This document shows positions 1 to 6,420 of a stretch of 9,320 nt of DNA, piece after piece. The notes below the pieces were generated by a model. That model worked only from the letters and a program-made list of their open reading frames with translations. It ran no database searches and had not been told where the DNA came from. Made by a program: the position numbers and the translations under genes. The DNA comes from DATFAS01 sp035254305 (lineage in GTDB: Bacteria; Bacillota; Bacilli; Aneurinibacillales; RAOX-1). The first letter of the stretch is position 1. Every line of letters begins with the position of its first letter. Location: contig DATFAS010000195.1 of the NCBI GenBank assembly GCA_035254305.1, positions 1 through 9,320 of the forward strand, read 5' to 3'.

Positions 1-950
1 TAAATCGGCTGCTTAGGCACAGTCTCTATTTTTCTAATATTAAGGAGCAGGTGGGAGAAGGGAATTCGGCAGATGCCGAGTTTATCTTGTTTAATTCCTT
101 GTATCCACTACCACAAGGAATCGTTAGTTTACGCTATCCAACTAATCATTATTATTCTTTTCCTCATGAGCTTTCCGACAATGGATATACAACTGCTGCA
201 TTTGTTGGAATGGAAAAAGCCTTCATGAATATGGGGGTTATGCTTCCTAAGTATGGGTTTAAACAAATCTATCCGATCTCTTCCTTTCAACTTAAAGAAA
301 AAATTGGGCTTGGGTTAGCCGATGGGGAGATGTTTCCACAGGCCCTTGAGAGAATTCGTACTCTTCCGAAGCCTTTCTTTGCCTATTTGATTACGCTAAC
401 CAACCATGTTCCGTATTACTTGCCTACGTCTATGCAAAATAAAGAGTTGCGTAAAGGGATCTCCAATCAGCGGGTGAGAGATTACCTTCAAACTGTTCAT
501 TATGTCGATCATGTTTTTGGAGATTTTTTGGATAAATTCCATAAATTAGGTTTAGACAAGGATACGGTACTTGTCATCTATGGTGACCATGAGGGTGTGA
601 ACAAATACTATTCCAAGGATGTTGATAATTCTGGGTTACAGTGGATCAAAAATAATAAAATTGTCCCACTTATCATTTATCATCCTTCCCTGAAAGGAAA
701 GGAAGTAAAGGAATTAGGGGGGCAGGTGGATATTCTACCAACGGTTGAACACCTGCTTAATATTCATCAGGATTACCGAATGCGTTATCGGGTTGGACGA
801 AATTTACTATTAAGTCAAGCTAGTTTTGCCATCACACAAAATGGTGAATATCTTACAAAGAGACAGCCTAATGAGGAATTAAAATCCTTCCGCTTACTCG
901 GTCCAGAAATGTCTCTGAAGGTCATCCAGGCAGATTTATTTGTAGAGTAA
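1..950 (+). CDS. Lipoteichoic acid synthase-like (LtaS family) phosphotransferase, 5'-truncated
   Basis: The reading frame is open from base 3, so the gene enters from outside the window; 315 C-terminal residues are visible and the internal GTG at 51 is not a start. Known LtaS enzymes have five membrane helices and an extracellular alkaline-phosphatase-like domain that transfers glycerol phosphate from phosphatidylglycerol onto a growing teichoic acid. Only the extracellular domain is visible. Family landmarks, numbered from the first visible codon, are GEGNSADAEF (18-27, the nucleophile region), NSLYPLPQG, TLTNH with H135 (matching the metal or substrate His of LtaS) and YGDHEG with D195-H196 (metal ligands), then a C-terminal VGRNLL segment. 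In S. aureus LtaS the nucleophile region reads GKTSDAE with Thr300 as nucleophile; here that position is Ser22 (bases 66-68). It ends 10 bp from the convergent fusion glycosyltransferase gene. A paralogue such as a YqgS/YvgJ-type enzyme is equally possible. Confidence 0.9.
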   Translation, partial: NRLLRHSLYFSNIKEQVGEGNSADAEFILFNSLYPLPQGIVSLRYPTNHYYSFPHELSDNGYTTAAFVGMEKAFMNMGVMLPKYGFKQIYPISSFQLKEKIGLGLADGEMFPQALERIRTLPKPFFAYLITLTNHVPYYLPTSMQNKELRKGISNQRVRDYLQTVHYVDHVFGDFLDKFHKLGLDKDTVLVIYGDHEGVNKYYSKDVDNSGLQWIKNNKIVPLIIYHPSLKGKEVKELGGQVDILPTVEHLLNIHQDYRMRYRVGRNLLLSQASFAITQNGEYLTKRQPNEELKSFRLLGPEMSLKVIQADLFVE

Positions 951-960
951 GGAAGCAAGC

Positions 961-3705
961 TCACTTTAGTCCAACTGATGCAATTCTACCAATGAAATAC
1001 GCAGTCTCACCATTCGATCGTGTAATATAGAAGGTTTTGTCCCAGGTAATCTGGAAATGTTGTGTGAGTGGACCTACATGATCAGGAGATAAAGTAAACC
1101 AACCTTTAGGTGCCTTTGTTTGCAGTGCATTAAGCCATTTACTGTAATCAATAGCTTCTTTTTCTCCTTGATTTACTGTTACCATTTGTACCTCGGGTTG
1201 TTCTCCTACTAGGTGGGTCTTTAATCCTTTTACCCTTAACATTTCTGCAATGGCTTTCCCTTGTTTTCCTCCTAAATCCACATAGATTGGTTCTTGACTG
1301 GAGTTCACCTGTACTAAATGGTGGACCACCGTATATTCAGCTGAATTATCCTCCCCAGCATCAGTGTATTGGGCAGCGTAGCTATAAAAATGATAAAGTG
1401 GTGCAAGGATAATTAGGCCTCCTAACACAGTAATCAATGTCCTCATTTTGCGAATGGATAATGATTGAAAATGCTTAAGGCAAGAATCTAAACCAATTGT
1501 AACAATTACATAACAAATGGGGATTAAATAGGCAATATAGCGTGTAGAGATAAAAAATACATATCGATTATTAAACACCGGGATTATTATGAAGCTGGCT
1601 ACAATAATAGACAGTAAGAGCTCTCCGTATTTTTTACGGAGTAAAATAGGTAGCGTGAACAATAAGCCACCAAGTAACAGATACAGCATCAGAACACTTA
1701 GCGTGTGTAGGATACCTGTTCCATTGGGATAGGCACTGGCTAGCGTTCTCGCAAGCTCAATCCCCATATTTTTCATATTGGACCAATAAATGCTGGGAGT
1801 TAGATGAGGATTGAGGGCGTAATCCTTATGCCTGATCCAAAAAATAGAGTCCAGCGGTTTTATGATATTGTGAACAATCATATTACTATAACCGATAAGG
1901 AAGGCTCCAACGAAAAATTGAATACGGTGCTCGTTTCTCCAATTTCGGATTTTGATTTCTTTCCCCAAGAAAAGGAATGCTCCAATTAATGGAGCAAGAA
2001 CAGACGAATGAGTTTGTAGGGCCAGAGCCCAAACGAAACCACAATATCCCCACATATAGCGATTCGTACGCTTTAGGGCATAAATAGTGTTAAGGATTGC
2101 TAAGGTGACAAAAAAGGGAGTAAGATCATTGGACCAAGCCATGTGAGTAACAAGAATGTGCATCCCATTTGTAGCCAATAGTAATCCCGCAATAAAAGCA
2201 GTTTTCAGGCCTGTCCATTGCCTTGCTACTAGGAAGGTTAAAACAACTGTTCCTGCGCTAAACAAGGTGACAAACAATCGAGGAAGAAATAGCTGATGCC
2301 CAAACAGGGCAAAGGTAAGGGCTAGAAGATAATTATAAAAGGCACCTATATCATGTGCCGTATTATGCAAAGGCCATATTTCTCCTCTGGAGATTTGGGC
2401 TGCTAGCCGCACTTCTCCCCATTCGTCAATAAAATGTGGAACATTGTAGAGATAAGGAATTCGAACCAAAAGAGCAAATAGAAATAACGTGCAGCCTAAC
2501 CAAAATTCAGTGGAAAATAATCGATCTAGCCGGATCCGAATCAGCATTAAACTATATAGCATCTGAAGGATGTGTGTAAACCGAATGGTAGATCCTTCTT
2601 GGTGTAACCATTGAATATTTGCCTCTCGAATAGATAGTGAATTTTTTTTAGCTAAGGCAAGAAGCTCGATATCAAAGGTAAAATCACAACATTTTGTTTC
2701 TGGTAATAGTTTGGCAAGTGCAGGGGCGTGAAATCCCTTAAATCCACATTGAGTGTCCTGAACAGGGGTTAGATTTAGCTTATGAACTAGTAAGCGGAAA
2801 AAGCTACTTTGAATCCTTCTTTTGATCGGCTGTTGCCCATCTCTTCTACGAATTCCTACCACTACATCGGCATGATCTAACTCGTTTCTTAAACATTCTA
2901 ATTGCTCTAAAGGAAAAGAAAGATCTGCATCACAGAAGAAGACAAATTTGCCTTTGGCAGCACTTAATCCAAAGCGAACTGCACCACCTTTGCCCCAGTT
3001 TTCTTTTAATCGATAGTGCGTGAGGTGTGGCATATGGTGGTATATGCTCTCAATATTTTCAGAGGTTCCATCTGAGCTTCCATCATCGACAATCAGTATT
3101 TCTAACTCTCTATGCATGGCTGAGAAGGTAATGAGTGTTTTTAGAGTTTGGTCCATTCGTATGGATTCATTAAATGCAGGGATTACTAGTGTAATTTCAG
3201 GAGAAAATCCCTTCTGACATGATTTTAAACAAACTGCATCATTTGCAATAGTGGATAATTCCCCACTAACTCGGAAAACAATTTTTTGATAACCTAAGAA
3301 ATTAGAGATAATTCCAAGACTTGAGGCCACAAGCTTTTCCATATTTAAAATAGGTGTTGAGTGTGCAGGAATAAGAAACTGTAGCAGGTAAAACGTTAAA
3401 CTATTGATACCAAGACTGACAATGCTGATTAGAAAAAAAGAGGTGTATTGTTCCCAACCTTTGCTCATTCCATTCTTTTTGAAGGTCCAATTCTTATTGA
3501 TCCAAAAGCTTTGTAAATTGGCAATCAAAAACCCGATCATACTGTAACCGGTGATCAATAGGGAATGTTGGGTCGGAAAAAGGAGTAATAAAAAATTAAA
3601 TACAAAAAAGTCTGCAAAAGTATTGGCAATTCCCGCAAGGGTAAAATAAGAAACTTCTTTAAGTTGGTTCGTTAATCTTTTATTATGGATAGTCTTCAAA
3701 CTCAT
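961..3705 (-). CDS. Three-domain fusion glycosyltransferase: GtrA-like + GT2 (Alg5-like) + GT39/ArnT-like membrane enzyme
   Basis: This 914-residue protein has three parts. Residues ~15-150 resemble GtrA/GtcA, with about four membrane helices and the typical NKNWTF (70-75) and NFLGYQKIVF segments. Residues ~170-395 are a GT2 domain of the polyprenyl/dolichyl-phosphate glucosyltransferase type: VIPAFNE (174-180), VDDGSSDGT (206-214), NWGKGGAVR, DADLS with D259/D261, and DTQCGFKGF. Residues ~400-770 form a multi-helix GT-C domain like ArnT/PMT with the acidic pair D427-E428 in the first outer loop, followed by a ~140-residue soluble tail. Four helices before the GT2 domain would leave it in the cytosol, and the GT-C catalytic loop outside, so the topology is consistent. 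By analogy to Gtr and CsbB-GtcA-YfhO systems, it would load a sugar on undecaprenyl phosphate, help flip it and transfer it to an extracellular acceptor. Teichoic acid is a plausible acceptor given the LtaS-like neighbour, but this is inference. The start ATG follows AAGGAG (3715-3720) at 9 nt. Confidence 0.93.
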   Translation of the reverse strand: MSLKTIHNKRLTNQLKEVSYFTLAGIANTFADFFVFNFLLLLFPTQHSLLITGYSMIGFLIANLQSFWINKNWTFKKNGMSKGWEQYTSFFLISIVSLGINSLTFYLLQFLIPAHSTPILNMEKLVASSLGIISNFLGYQKIVFRVSGELSTIANDAVCLKSCQKGFSPEITLVIPAFNESIRMDQTLKTLITFSAMHRELEILIVDDGSSDGTSENIESIYHHMPHLTHYRLKENWGKGGAVRFGLSAAKGKFVFFCDADLSFPLEQLECLRNELDHADVVVGIRRRDGQQPIKRRIQSSFFRLLVHKLNLTPVQDTQCGFKGFHAPALAKLLPETKCCDFTFDIELLALAKKNSLSIREANIQWLHQEGSTIRFTHILQMLYSLMLIRIRLDRLFSTEFWLGCTLFLFALLVRIPYLYNVPHFIDEWGEVRLAAQISRGEIWPLHNTAHDIGAFYNYLLALTFALFGHQLFLPRLFVTLFSAGTVVLTFLVARQWTGLKTAFIAGLLLATNGMHILVTHMAWSNDLTPFFVTLAILNTIYALKRTNRYMWGYCGFVWALALQTHSSVLAPLIGAFLFLGKEIKIRNWRNEHRIQFFVGAFLIGYSNMIVHNIIKPLDSIFWIRHKDYALNPHLTPSIYWSNMKNMGIELARTLASAYPNGTGILHTLSVLMLYLLLGGLLFTLPILLRKKYGELLLSIIVASFIIIPVFNNRYVFFISTRYIAYLIPICYVIVTIGLDSCLKHFQSLSIRKMRTLITVLGGLIILAPLYHFYSYAAQYTDAGEDNSAEYTVVHHLVQVNSSQEPIYVDLGGKQGKAIAEMLRVKGLKTHLVGEQPEVQMVTVNQGEKEAIDYSKWLNALQTKAPKGWFTLSPDHVGPLTQHFQITWDKTFYITRSNGETAYFIGRIASVGLK

Positions 3706-3795
3706 CTTTAATCACTCCTTGCCAAAGCTGCAAAAAAATCTATTTTCCTGATAACTCTTACTTGCATTTTCTACCATAGGGGGAAAAATATACAT

Positions 3796-3825
3796 AAAAA
3801 AACCCTGCCTATTCAGAAGGTAGGG
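3796..3825 (-). terminator. Rho-independent terminator of the yteA-like gene
   Basis: On the minus strand an 8-bp stem, CCCTACCT (3825-3818) with AGGCAGGG (3810-3803), contains one G-U pair, closes a 7-nt loop and is followed at once by seven Ts (3802-3796). It starts 11 bp after the yteA stop codon and separates that gene from the downstream fusion glycosyltransferase gene on the same strand, so the latter probably has its own promoter. Confidence 0.9.
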
Positions 3826-3836
3826 TAAATGTTGTG

Positions 3837-4589
3837 TTAATCATTCTTTTCATCGTAAGTGAAGGTTTCAGCATCGATACCACCGATAGGCGACATTAAG
3901 CCTTCATCGTCTAATCTTTGCTCATAGGCATCATGCACAACATTTGGCGAGATCCCAACGAAGTTTCCATAAAGATCTGCAACCATGAATTCTTCAATTG
4001 GCTCAACATAGTTAAGTGGTTCGTCAGCCTCAATAAACATTTCTCCGTAATCGAATTTTCCCTGATCAAACATATCGGAGGGAGAATCTGATGTTCCATA
4101 TTTGGCTACATCCTGCCAAGAATCTTCAGAATCATACATCGTGATATCTTGTTCATCAAAGGAAAATTTCCCGAATGGAGGGTTTAAAATATCTTCTTCT
4201 ACCGGACGATTCAGGGAAGTAAATTGGTTACCGGAATGCTTGACACAGGTTGTGGCTGAAGGAAGGACTTCTAAGCGTTCATAAGGGATATCGTCTCCAC
4301 AAACCCTGCACTCTCCATAGGTTCCTTCTTTCATTGCATTCAGAGCATGATTAATATCCTGTAATTGTTCTTCTGCATGCTCCATTAAAGCATTATCTTT
4401 TTCACGCTCAAACAATTCACTACCATGATCTGCTGGATGGTTATCGTAGTTGGAAAGCTCTCCTAATGATTCCTTAATCATCGCATTCTCAATGCCTAAG
4501 TGATCATTTGCCTGCAGGCGAGAAATAAGGTCCTGCTTTTCCTTCATCAGCACCGAATGGAGGTAGGACAACTGTTTTTTTGAGAGCAT
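3837..4589 (-). CDS. yteA: YteA-family DksA/TraR-type regulatory protein (250 aa)
   Basis: The protein resembles Bacillus YteA along its length: an N-terminal MLSKKQLSYL helix region, SLGELSNYDNHPADHGSELFEREKD (41-65, a family hallmark), a DksA/TraR-type zinc-finger region with GTYGECRVCGDDIPYERLEVLP (89-110), and an acidic tail containing YDSEDSWQDVAKYG. The family is annotated as sporulation-associated and restricted to endospore formers; its biochemical role is unclear, though DksA relatives act at the RNA polymerase secondary channel. The putative zinc ligands are C94, C97, C115 and H118, so the fourth Cys of the classical C4 finger is His. The frame is open for 42 more codons upstream, but the start chosen here (CAT at 4587-4589) has a near-perfect ribosome binding site, and the upstream residues do not match the family. 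It is transcribed divergently from the HAD gene and ends in its own terminator. Confidence 0.9.
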   Translation of the reverse strand: MLSKKQLSYLHSVLMKEKQDLISRLQANDHLGIENAMIKESLGELSNYDNHPADHGSELFEREKDNALMEHAEEQLQDINHALNAMKEGTYGECRVCGDDIPYERLEVLPSATTCVKHSGNQFTSLNRPVEEDILNPPFGKFSFDEQDITMYDSEDSWQDVAKYGTSDSPSDMFDQGKFDYGEMFIEADEPLNYVEPIEEFMVADLYGNFVGISPNVVHDAYEQRLDDEGLMSPIGGIDAETFTYDEKND

Positions 4590-4595
4590 AAGGCC

Positions 4596-4603
4596 CCTCC
4601 TTT
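4596..4603 (-). promoter_or_regulatory. Ribosome binding site that fixes the yteA start
   Basis: The minus strand reads AAAGGAGG followed by 6 nt and ATG at 4589. This strong Shine-Dalgarno sequence supports a 250-residue product over the 292-residue open frame, whose upstream ATG at 4715 lacks a comparable site. Confidence 0.9.
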
Positions 4604-4673
4604 CATGAAGTGGGTTCTCTAATAGTGTCCCTTGAAAAAGCTTAGATCTTGTTGTTGAATTAATGGAAAAATC

Positions 4674-4743
4674 CCCGTTAATTCTGGTTGTTATGGTAAG
4701 ATCAATTGTAAACACAAAGGCTTAATCATCTGCCAATAACGGG
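4674..4743 (+). repeat. Inverted repeat CCCGTTA / TAACGGG before the HAD gene
   Basis: A perfect 7-bp inverted repeat (4674-4680 and 4737-4743) is separated by 56 bp. The right arm overlaps the GGGAG ribosome binding site (4741-4745) of the HAD gene. If a transcript started upstream of 4674, the arms could pair and mask the site; if it started near 4709, they could not. It may also be chance. Confidence 0.35.
4694..4702 (+). promoter_or_regulatory. Possible extended -10 promoter for the HAD gene
   Basis: TGG followed by TAAGAT resembles a TGn-extended -10 element (4 of 6 matches to TATAAT) about 50 bp before the HAD start. No convincing -35 element lies at the right distance. An alternative is TTGAAA-N17-TTGAAT further upstream (within 4632-4662). 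Neither is secure. Confidence 0.25.
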
Positions 4744-4753
4744 AGTGGGAAAG

Positions 4754-5557
4754 ATGGATAGAAAAATAAAGTTGCTTGCGATTGATCTTGATGGGACGTT
4801 GTTAGATGATAACTATCAATGTGATTTGGAAACACGAGAGCTTCTTCTACGATTACAGAATGAAGGGGTTCATGTCGTATTCTGTACGGGAAGAGCACTA
4901 GAACCAACTAAAAAATTAGCGGCCGATCTTGGAATGGGATCTTATTTGGTAAGTGATAATGGAGCCGTTGTGTATCATATTCCAACGAAATCCGCGATTC
5001 TAATCCGTGAAATTTCTCCTCAGAGCCTTAATGGTATAATGGAAATTTTGGAGGGAACTGGCGCACATATTGATGCCACATCTTTGAGAACAATGTACAC
5101 CGTACCACATAGTGAAGAAATAGCTGAAATGTATAAGAAATATATGGCAAACCCAATTGTTTTAGAAAGAATACGTGATTTATCCGATCCTATTCTTAAG
5201 GTCACTTTATTTGCGGTTCCTGAACAAATTACCAAGATTATAAATAGCTTACCTGACAAACTTCAAGCGTACCCTGTGAAATGCTTTCAAAGTGGACCTA
5301 CCTTTATTGACGTGATGCATGAGGAGTCCACCAAAGGAAATACTCTTCATTATCTTTCCCATCAACTCGGGATTTCTCCTCAGCAAGTAATGGCGATTGG
5401 AAACTACTATAACGATATGGATATGATTCAATTTGCAGGGGTTGGTGTAGCTATGGAAAATGCGCCAGAAGATGTGAAAAAGATCGCTAATTTTGTGACA
5501 AGTAGTAATAATAATCAAGGGGTCAAAAAAGCTATAGAAACCTTTATGACCCATTGA
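4754..5557 (+). CDS. Cof-type HAD-IIB family hydrolase (sugar-phosphate phosphatase-like)
   Basis: A 267-residue cytosolic HAD-superfamily phosphatase of the Cof/YwpJ/YcsE type, a group that commonly dephosphorylates sugar phosphates or cofactor phosphates; the substrate cannot be predicted. Motif I is AIDLDGTLL with nucleophile D11 and acid/base D13. Motif II is CTGR with T45. The C2-type cap lies at roughly 85-190, and motif III Lys is K194 in STKGN. Motif IV is AIGNYYNDMDM (214-224), in which the first Asp of the usual GDxxND is Asn217 while D221 is kept. The C-terminal VAMENAPEDVKKIANFVT is typical. The ATG at 4754 follows GGGAG (4741-4745) at 8 nt; an in-frame GTG at 4745 overlaps that site and is unlikely to be used. 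It is divergent from yteA. No terminator was seen after the stop, so some read-through toward the riboswitch unit is possible. Confidence 0.92.
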   Translation: MDRKIKLLAIDLDGTLLDDNYQCDLETRELLLRLQNEGVHVVFCTGRALEPTKKLAADLGMGSYLVSDNGAVVYHIPTKSAILIREISPQSLNGIMEILEGTGAHIDATSLRTMYTVPHSEEIAEMYKKYMANPIVLERIRDLSDPILKVTLFAVPEQITKIINSLPDKLQAYPVKCFQSGPTFIDVMHEESTKGNTLHYLSHQLGISPQQVMAIGNYYNDMDMIQFAGVGVAMENAPEDVKKIANFVTSSNNNQGVKKAIETFMTH

Positions 5558-5606
5558 TTGCTTTTGTATTTCCATTATCTGTTTGATTCCATCCATTGTT
5601 ATTTCA

Positions 5607-5615
5607 TGCTACACT
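5607..5615 (+). promoter_or_regulatory. Probable extended -10 promoter of the riboswitch-LysM gene unit
   Basis: TGC followed by TACACT forms a TGn-extended -10 element just before the predicted 5' end of the riboswitch. Transcription would start near 5622, where the aptamer begins. A TTGATT at 5583-5588 is 21 nt upstream, too far for a normal -35 spacing, so the extended -10 would have to carry most of the strength. Confidence 0.45.
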
Positions 5616-5619
5616 GGGC

Positions 5620-5786
5620 TTCGATTGTGGCCGAAACTTCTAAACAAAATGAATGGAAGTGCGGGGGATTTTTTTATTTGATCCGAAGGATCGAATGGGG
5701 TGAATCGCTTCTTTTCCGAAGTGTAGGGTTACTCCTTAAACCCGAATCCGACAGCTAACCTCGTAGGCCTCTAAGAAGGAGTCGAT
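5620..5786 (+). promoter_or_regulatory. c-di-AMP riboswitch (ydaO/yuaA class)
   Basis: The conserved blocks of the ydaO/yuaA aptamer appear in order: GGCCGAAAC (5629-5637), GCGGGGGA (5661-5668), GGGGTGAATC (5697-5706), TAGGG (5724-5728), and CCCGAATCC then CAGCTAACCTCGTAGGC (5741-5768). A 6-bp closing helix can form between TCGATT (5621-5626) and AGTCGA (5780-5785). Peripheral hairpins are visible, such as GATCC-GAA-GGATC (5680-5692) and GGGTT/AACCC (5726-5743). The class senses cyclic di-AMP and usually lowers expression of cell-wall and potassium or osmolyte genes when the ligand is high. No terminator lies between the aptamer and the start codon, only 9 nt away, so control is more likely translational; the gene's ribosome binding site lies inside the aptamer's 3' end. 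Confidence 0.96.
5776..5781 (+). promoter_or_regulatory. Ribosome binding site of the LysM-3D gene, embedded in the riboswitch
   Basis: AAGGAG lies 13 nt before the ATG at 5795, a longer than usual spacing. An in-frame TTG at 5786 would sit closer but is followed at once by TAA. The site overlaps the 3' strand of the riboswitch closing helix and is fully complementary to the loop ACTCCTT at 5731-5737. Confidence 0.75.
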
Positions 5787-5794
5787 TGTAAAAA

Positions 5795-6376
5795 ATGAAT
5801 AGCAAGACAAAGAAATGGCTTTTAGCTGCTATTGCAGGATTATCGATCACTGCGATGACAGTACCGACCTATGCAGCAACATATCAAGTACAAACGGGGG
5901 ACACCTTCTGGAAGATTGCCAAAGCGCATCAACTATCATTGGATTCTCTAATGGCTGTAAACAACCAGGTTAATCCAGCTAATATTCAGATTGGGCAGAC
6001 CATACAACTACCAGATCTATCTAGTAGATTGACTTCGGCACCTACTATACCAGCATATAGTAAGGTGATTGATGTCATTTCTTCTGCTTATACAGCAGAT
6101 CCATCTGAGAATGGTGGCTTTGGAGCCGTTGATTATTTTGGCAATCCACTAAAACTTGGAGTAGTAGCTGTTGACCCATCCGTTATCCCACTCGGGTCTA
6201 CGTTATACATTCAGGGATATTCTTTCCAAGGGCTTCCAGAGGGCGGTATGTACGCAAAGGCTGCAGATATTGGGGGAACTGTCAAAGGGAATCGAATAGA
6301 TATCTTTATTCCTGGAATAGGCAAGCTAGCAAGCTCCTATGGCCTTCAATCCGTGAAGGTTTATGTTGTGAAGTAA
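5795..6376 (+). CDS. Secreted LysM-3D domain cell-wall protein (YocH-like)
   Basis: This 193-residue protein has a Sec signal peptide (KTKK, then a hydrophobic stretch, cleavage probably after TYA at 27 or A28). A single LysM peptidoglycan-binding domain follows at ~30-73 (YQVQTGDTFWKIAKAHQLS, ending QIGQTIQLP). A short linker leads to a C-terminal 3D domain at ~95-193. The three Asp that name the 3D domain are visible: D127 in AVDPSVIPLG, D158 in AADIGG and D169 in NRIDIF. The 3D fold is related to the MltA lytic-transglycosylase barrel and occurs in YocH, YuiC and Rpf/Sps-type muralytic proteins, so peptidoglycan cleavage or remodelling is the likely role. It is preceded by a c-di-AMP riboswitch, a known arrangement that couples wall hydrolysis to c-di-AMP level, and ends in its own terminator. 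Confidence 0.95.
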   Translation: MNSKTKKWLLAAIAGLSITAMTVPTYAATYQVQTGDTFWKIAKAHQLSLDSLMAVNNQVNPANIQIGQTIQLPDLSSRLTSAPTIPAYSKVIDVISSAYTADPSENGGFGAVDYFGNPLKLGVVAVDPSVIPLGSTLYIQGYSFQGLPEGGMYAKAADIGGTVKGNRIDIFIPGIGKLASSYGLQSVKVYVVK

Positions 6377-6381
6377 GAATG

Positions 6382-6420
6382 AAGGGGCCGACTTCTATGA
6401 AGTGGGCCTCTTTTATTTTC
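6382..6420 (+). terminator. Rho-independent terminator after the LysM-3D gene
   Basis: A 12-bp stem (6384-6395 with 6399-6410), containing one G-U pair and one G/G mismatch, closes a 3-nt loop TAT and is followed by TTTTATTTT (6411-6419). The T-tract overlaps the stop codon (6413-6415) of the convergent PKD gene. The minus-strand side has only a weak T-rich tail, so bidirectional use is possible but less efficient. Confidence 0.88.

Noticed and set aside
951..960. A bidirectional terminator between the convergent LtaS-like and fusion glycosyltransferase genes.
   Set aside because: Only 10 bp separate the stops and I found no stem-loop with a T-tract there or just inside either gene end.
4590..4715. 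N-terminal 42-residue extension of the YteA-like protein.
   Set aside because: It lacks a good ribosome binding site and does not resemble the family; the strong site at 4596-4603 sets a later start.
5249..5596. A 115-codon open frame on the minus strand.
   Set aside because: It is antisense to the end of the HAD gene, has no recognisable domain, and disappears once the HAD gene is accepted.
5660..5692. GC-rich block followed by a run of seven Ts (5669-5675), resembling a terminator.
   Set aside because: The GGGGGA before the Ts is a conserved riboswitch element and no stem immediately precedes the T run.
5558..5758. A 66-codon open frame on the plus strand between the HAD and LysM genes.
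   Set aside because: It overlaps the riboswitch, has no ribosome binding site and begins right at the HAD stop; it is a chance open frame.
5621..5789. Direct repeat TCGATTGT at 5621-5628 and 5782-5789 flanking the riboswitch, resembling a target-site duplication.
   Set aside because: TCGA is self-complementary, and the segments lie at the two strands of the aptamer's closing helix; RNA pairing explains them better than an insertion.
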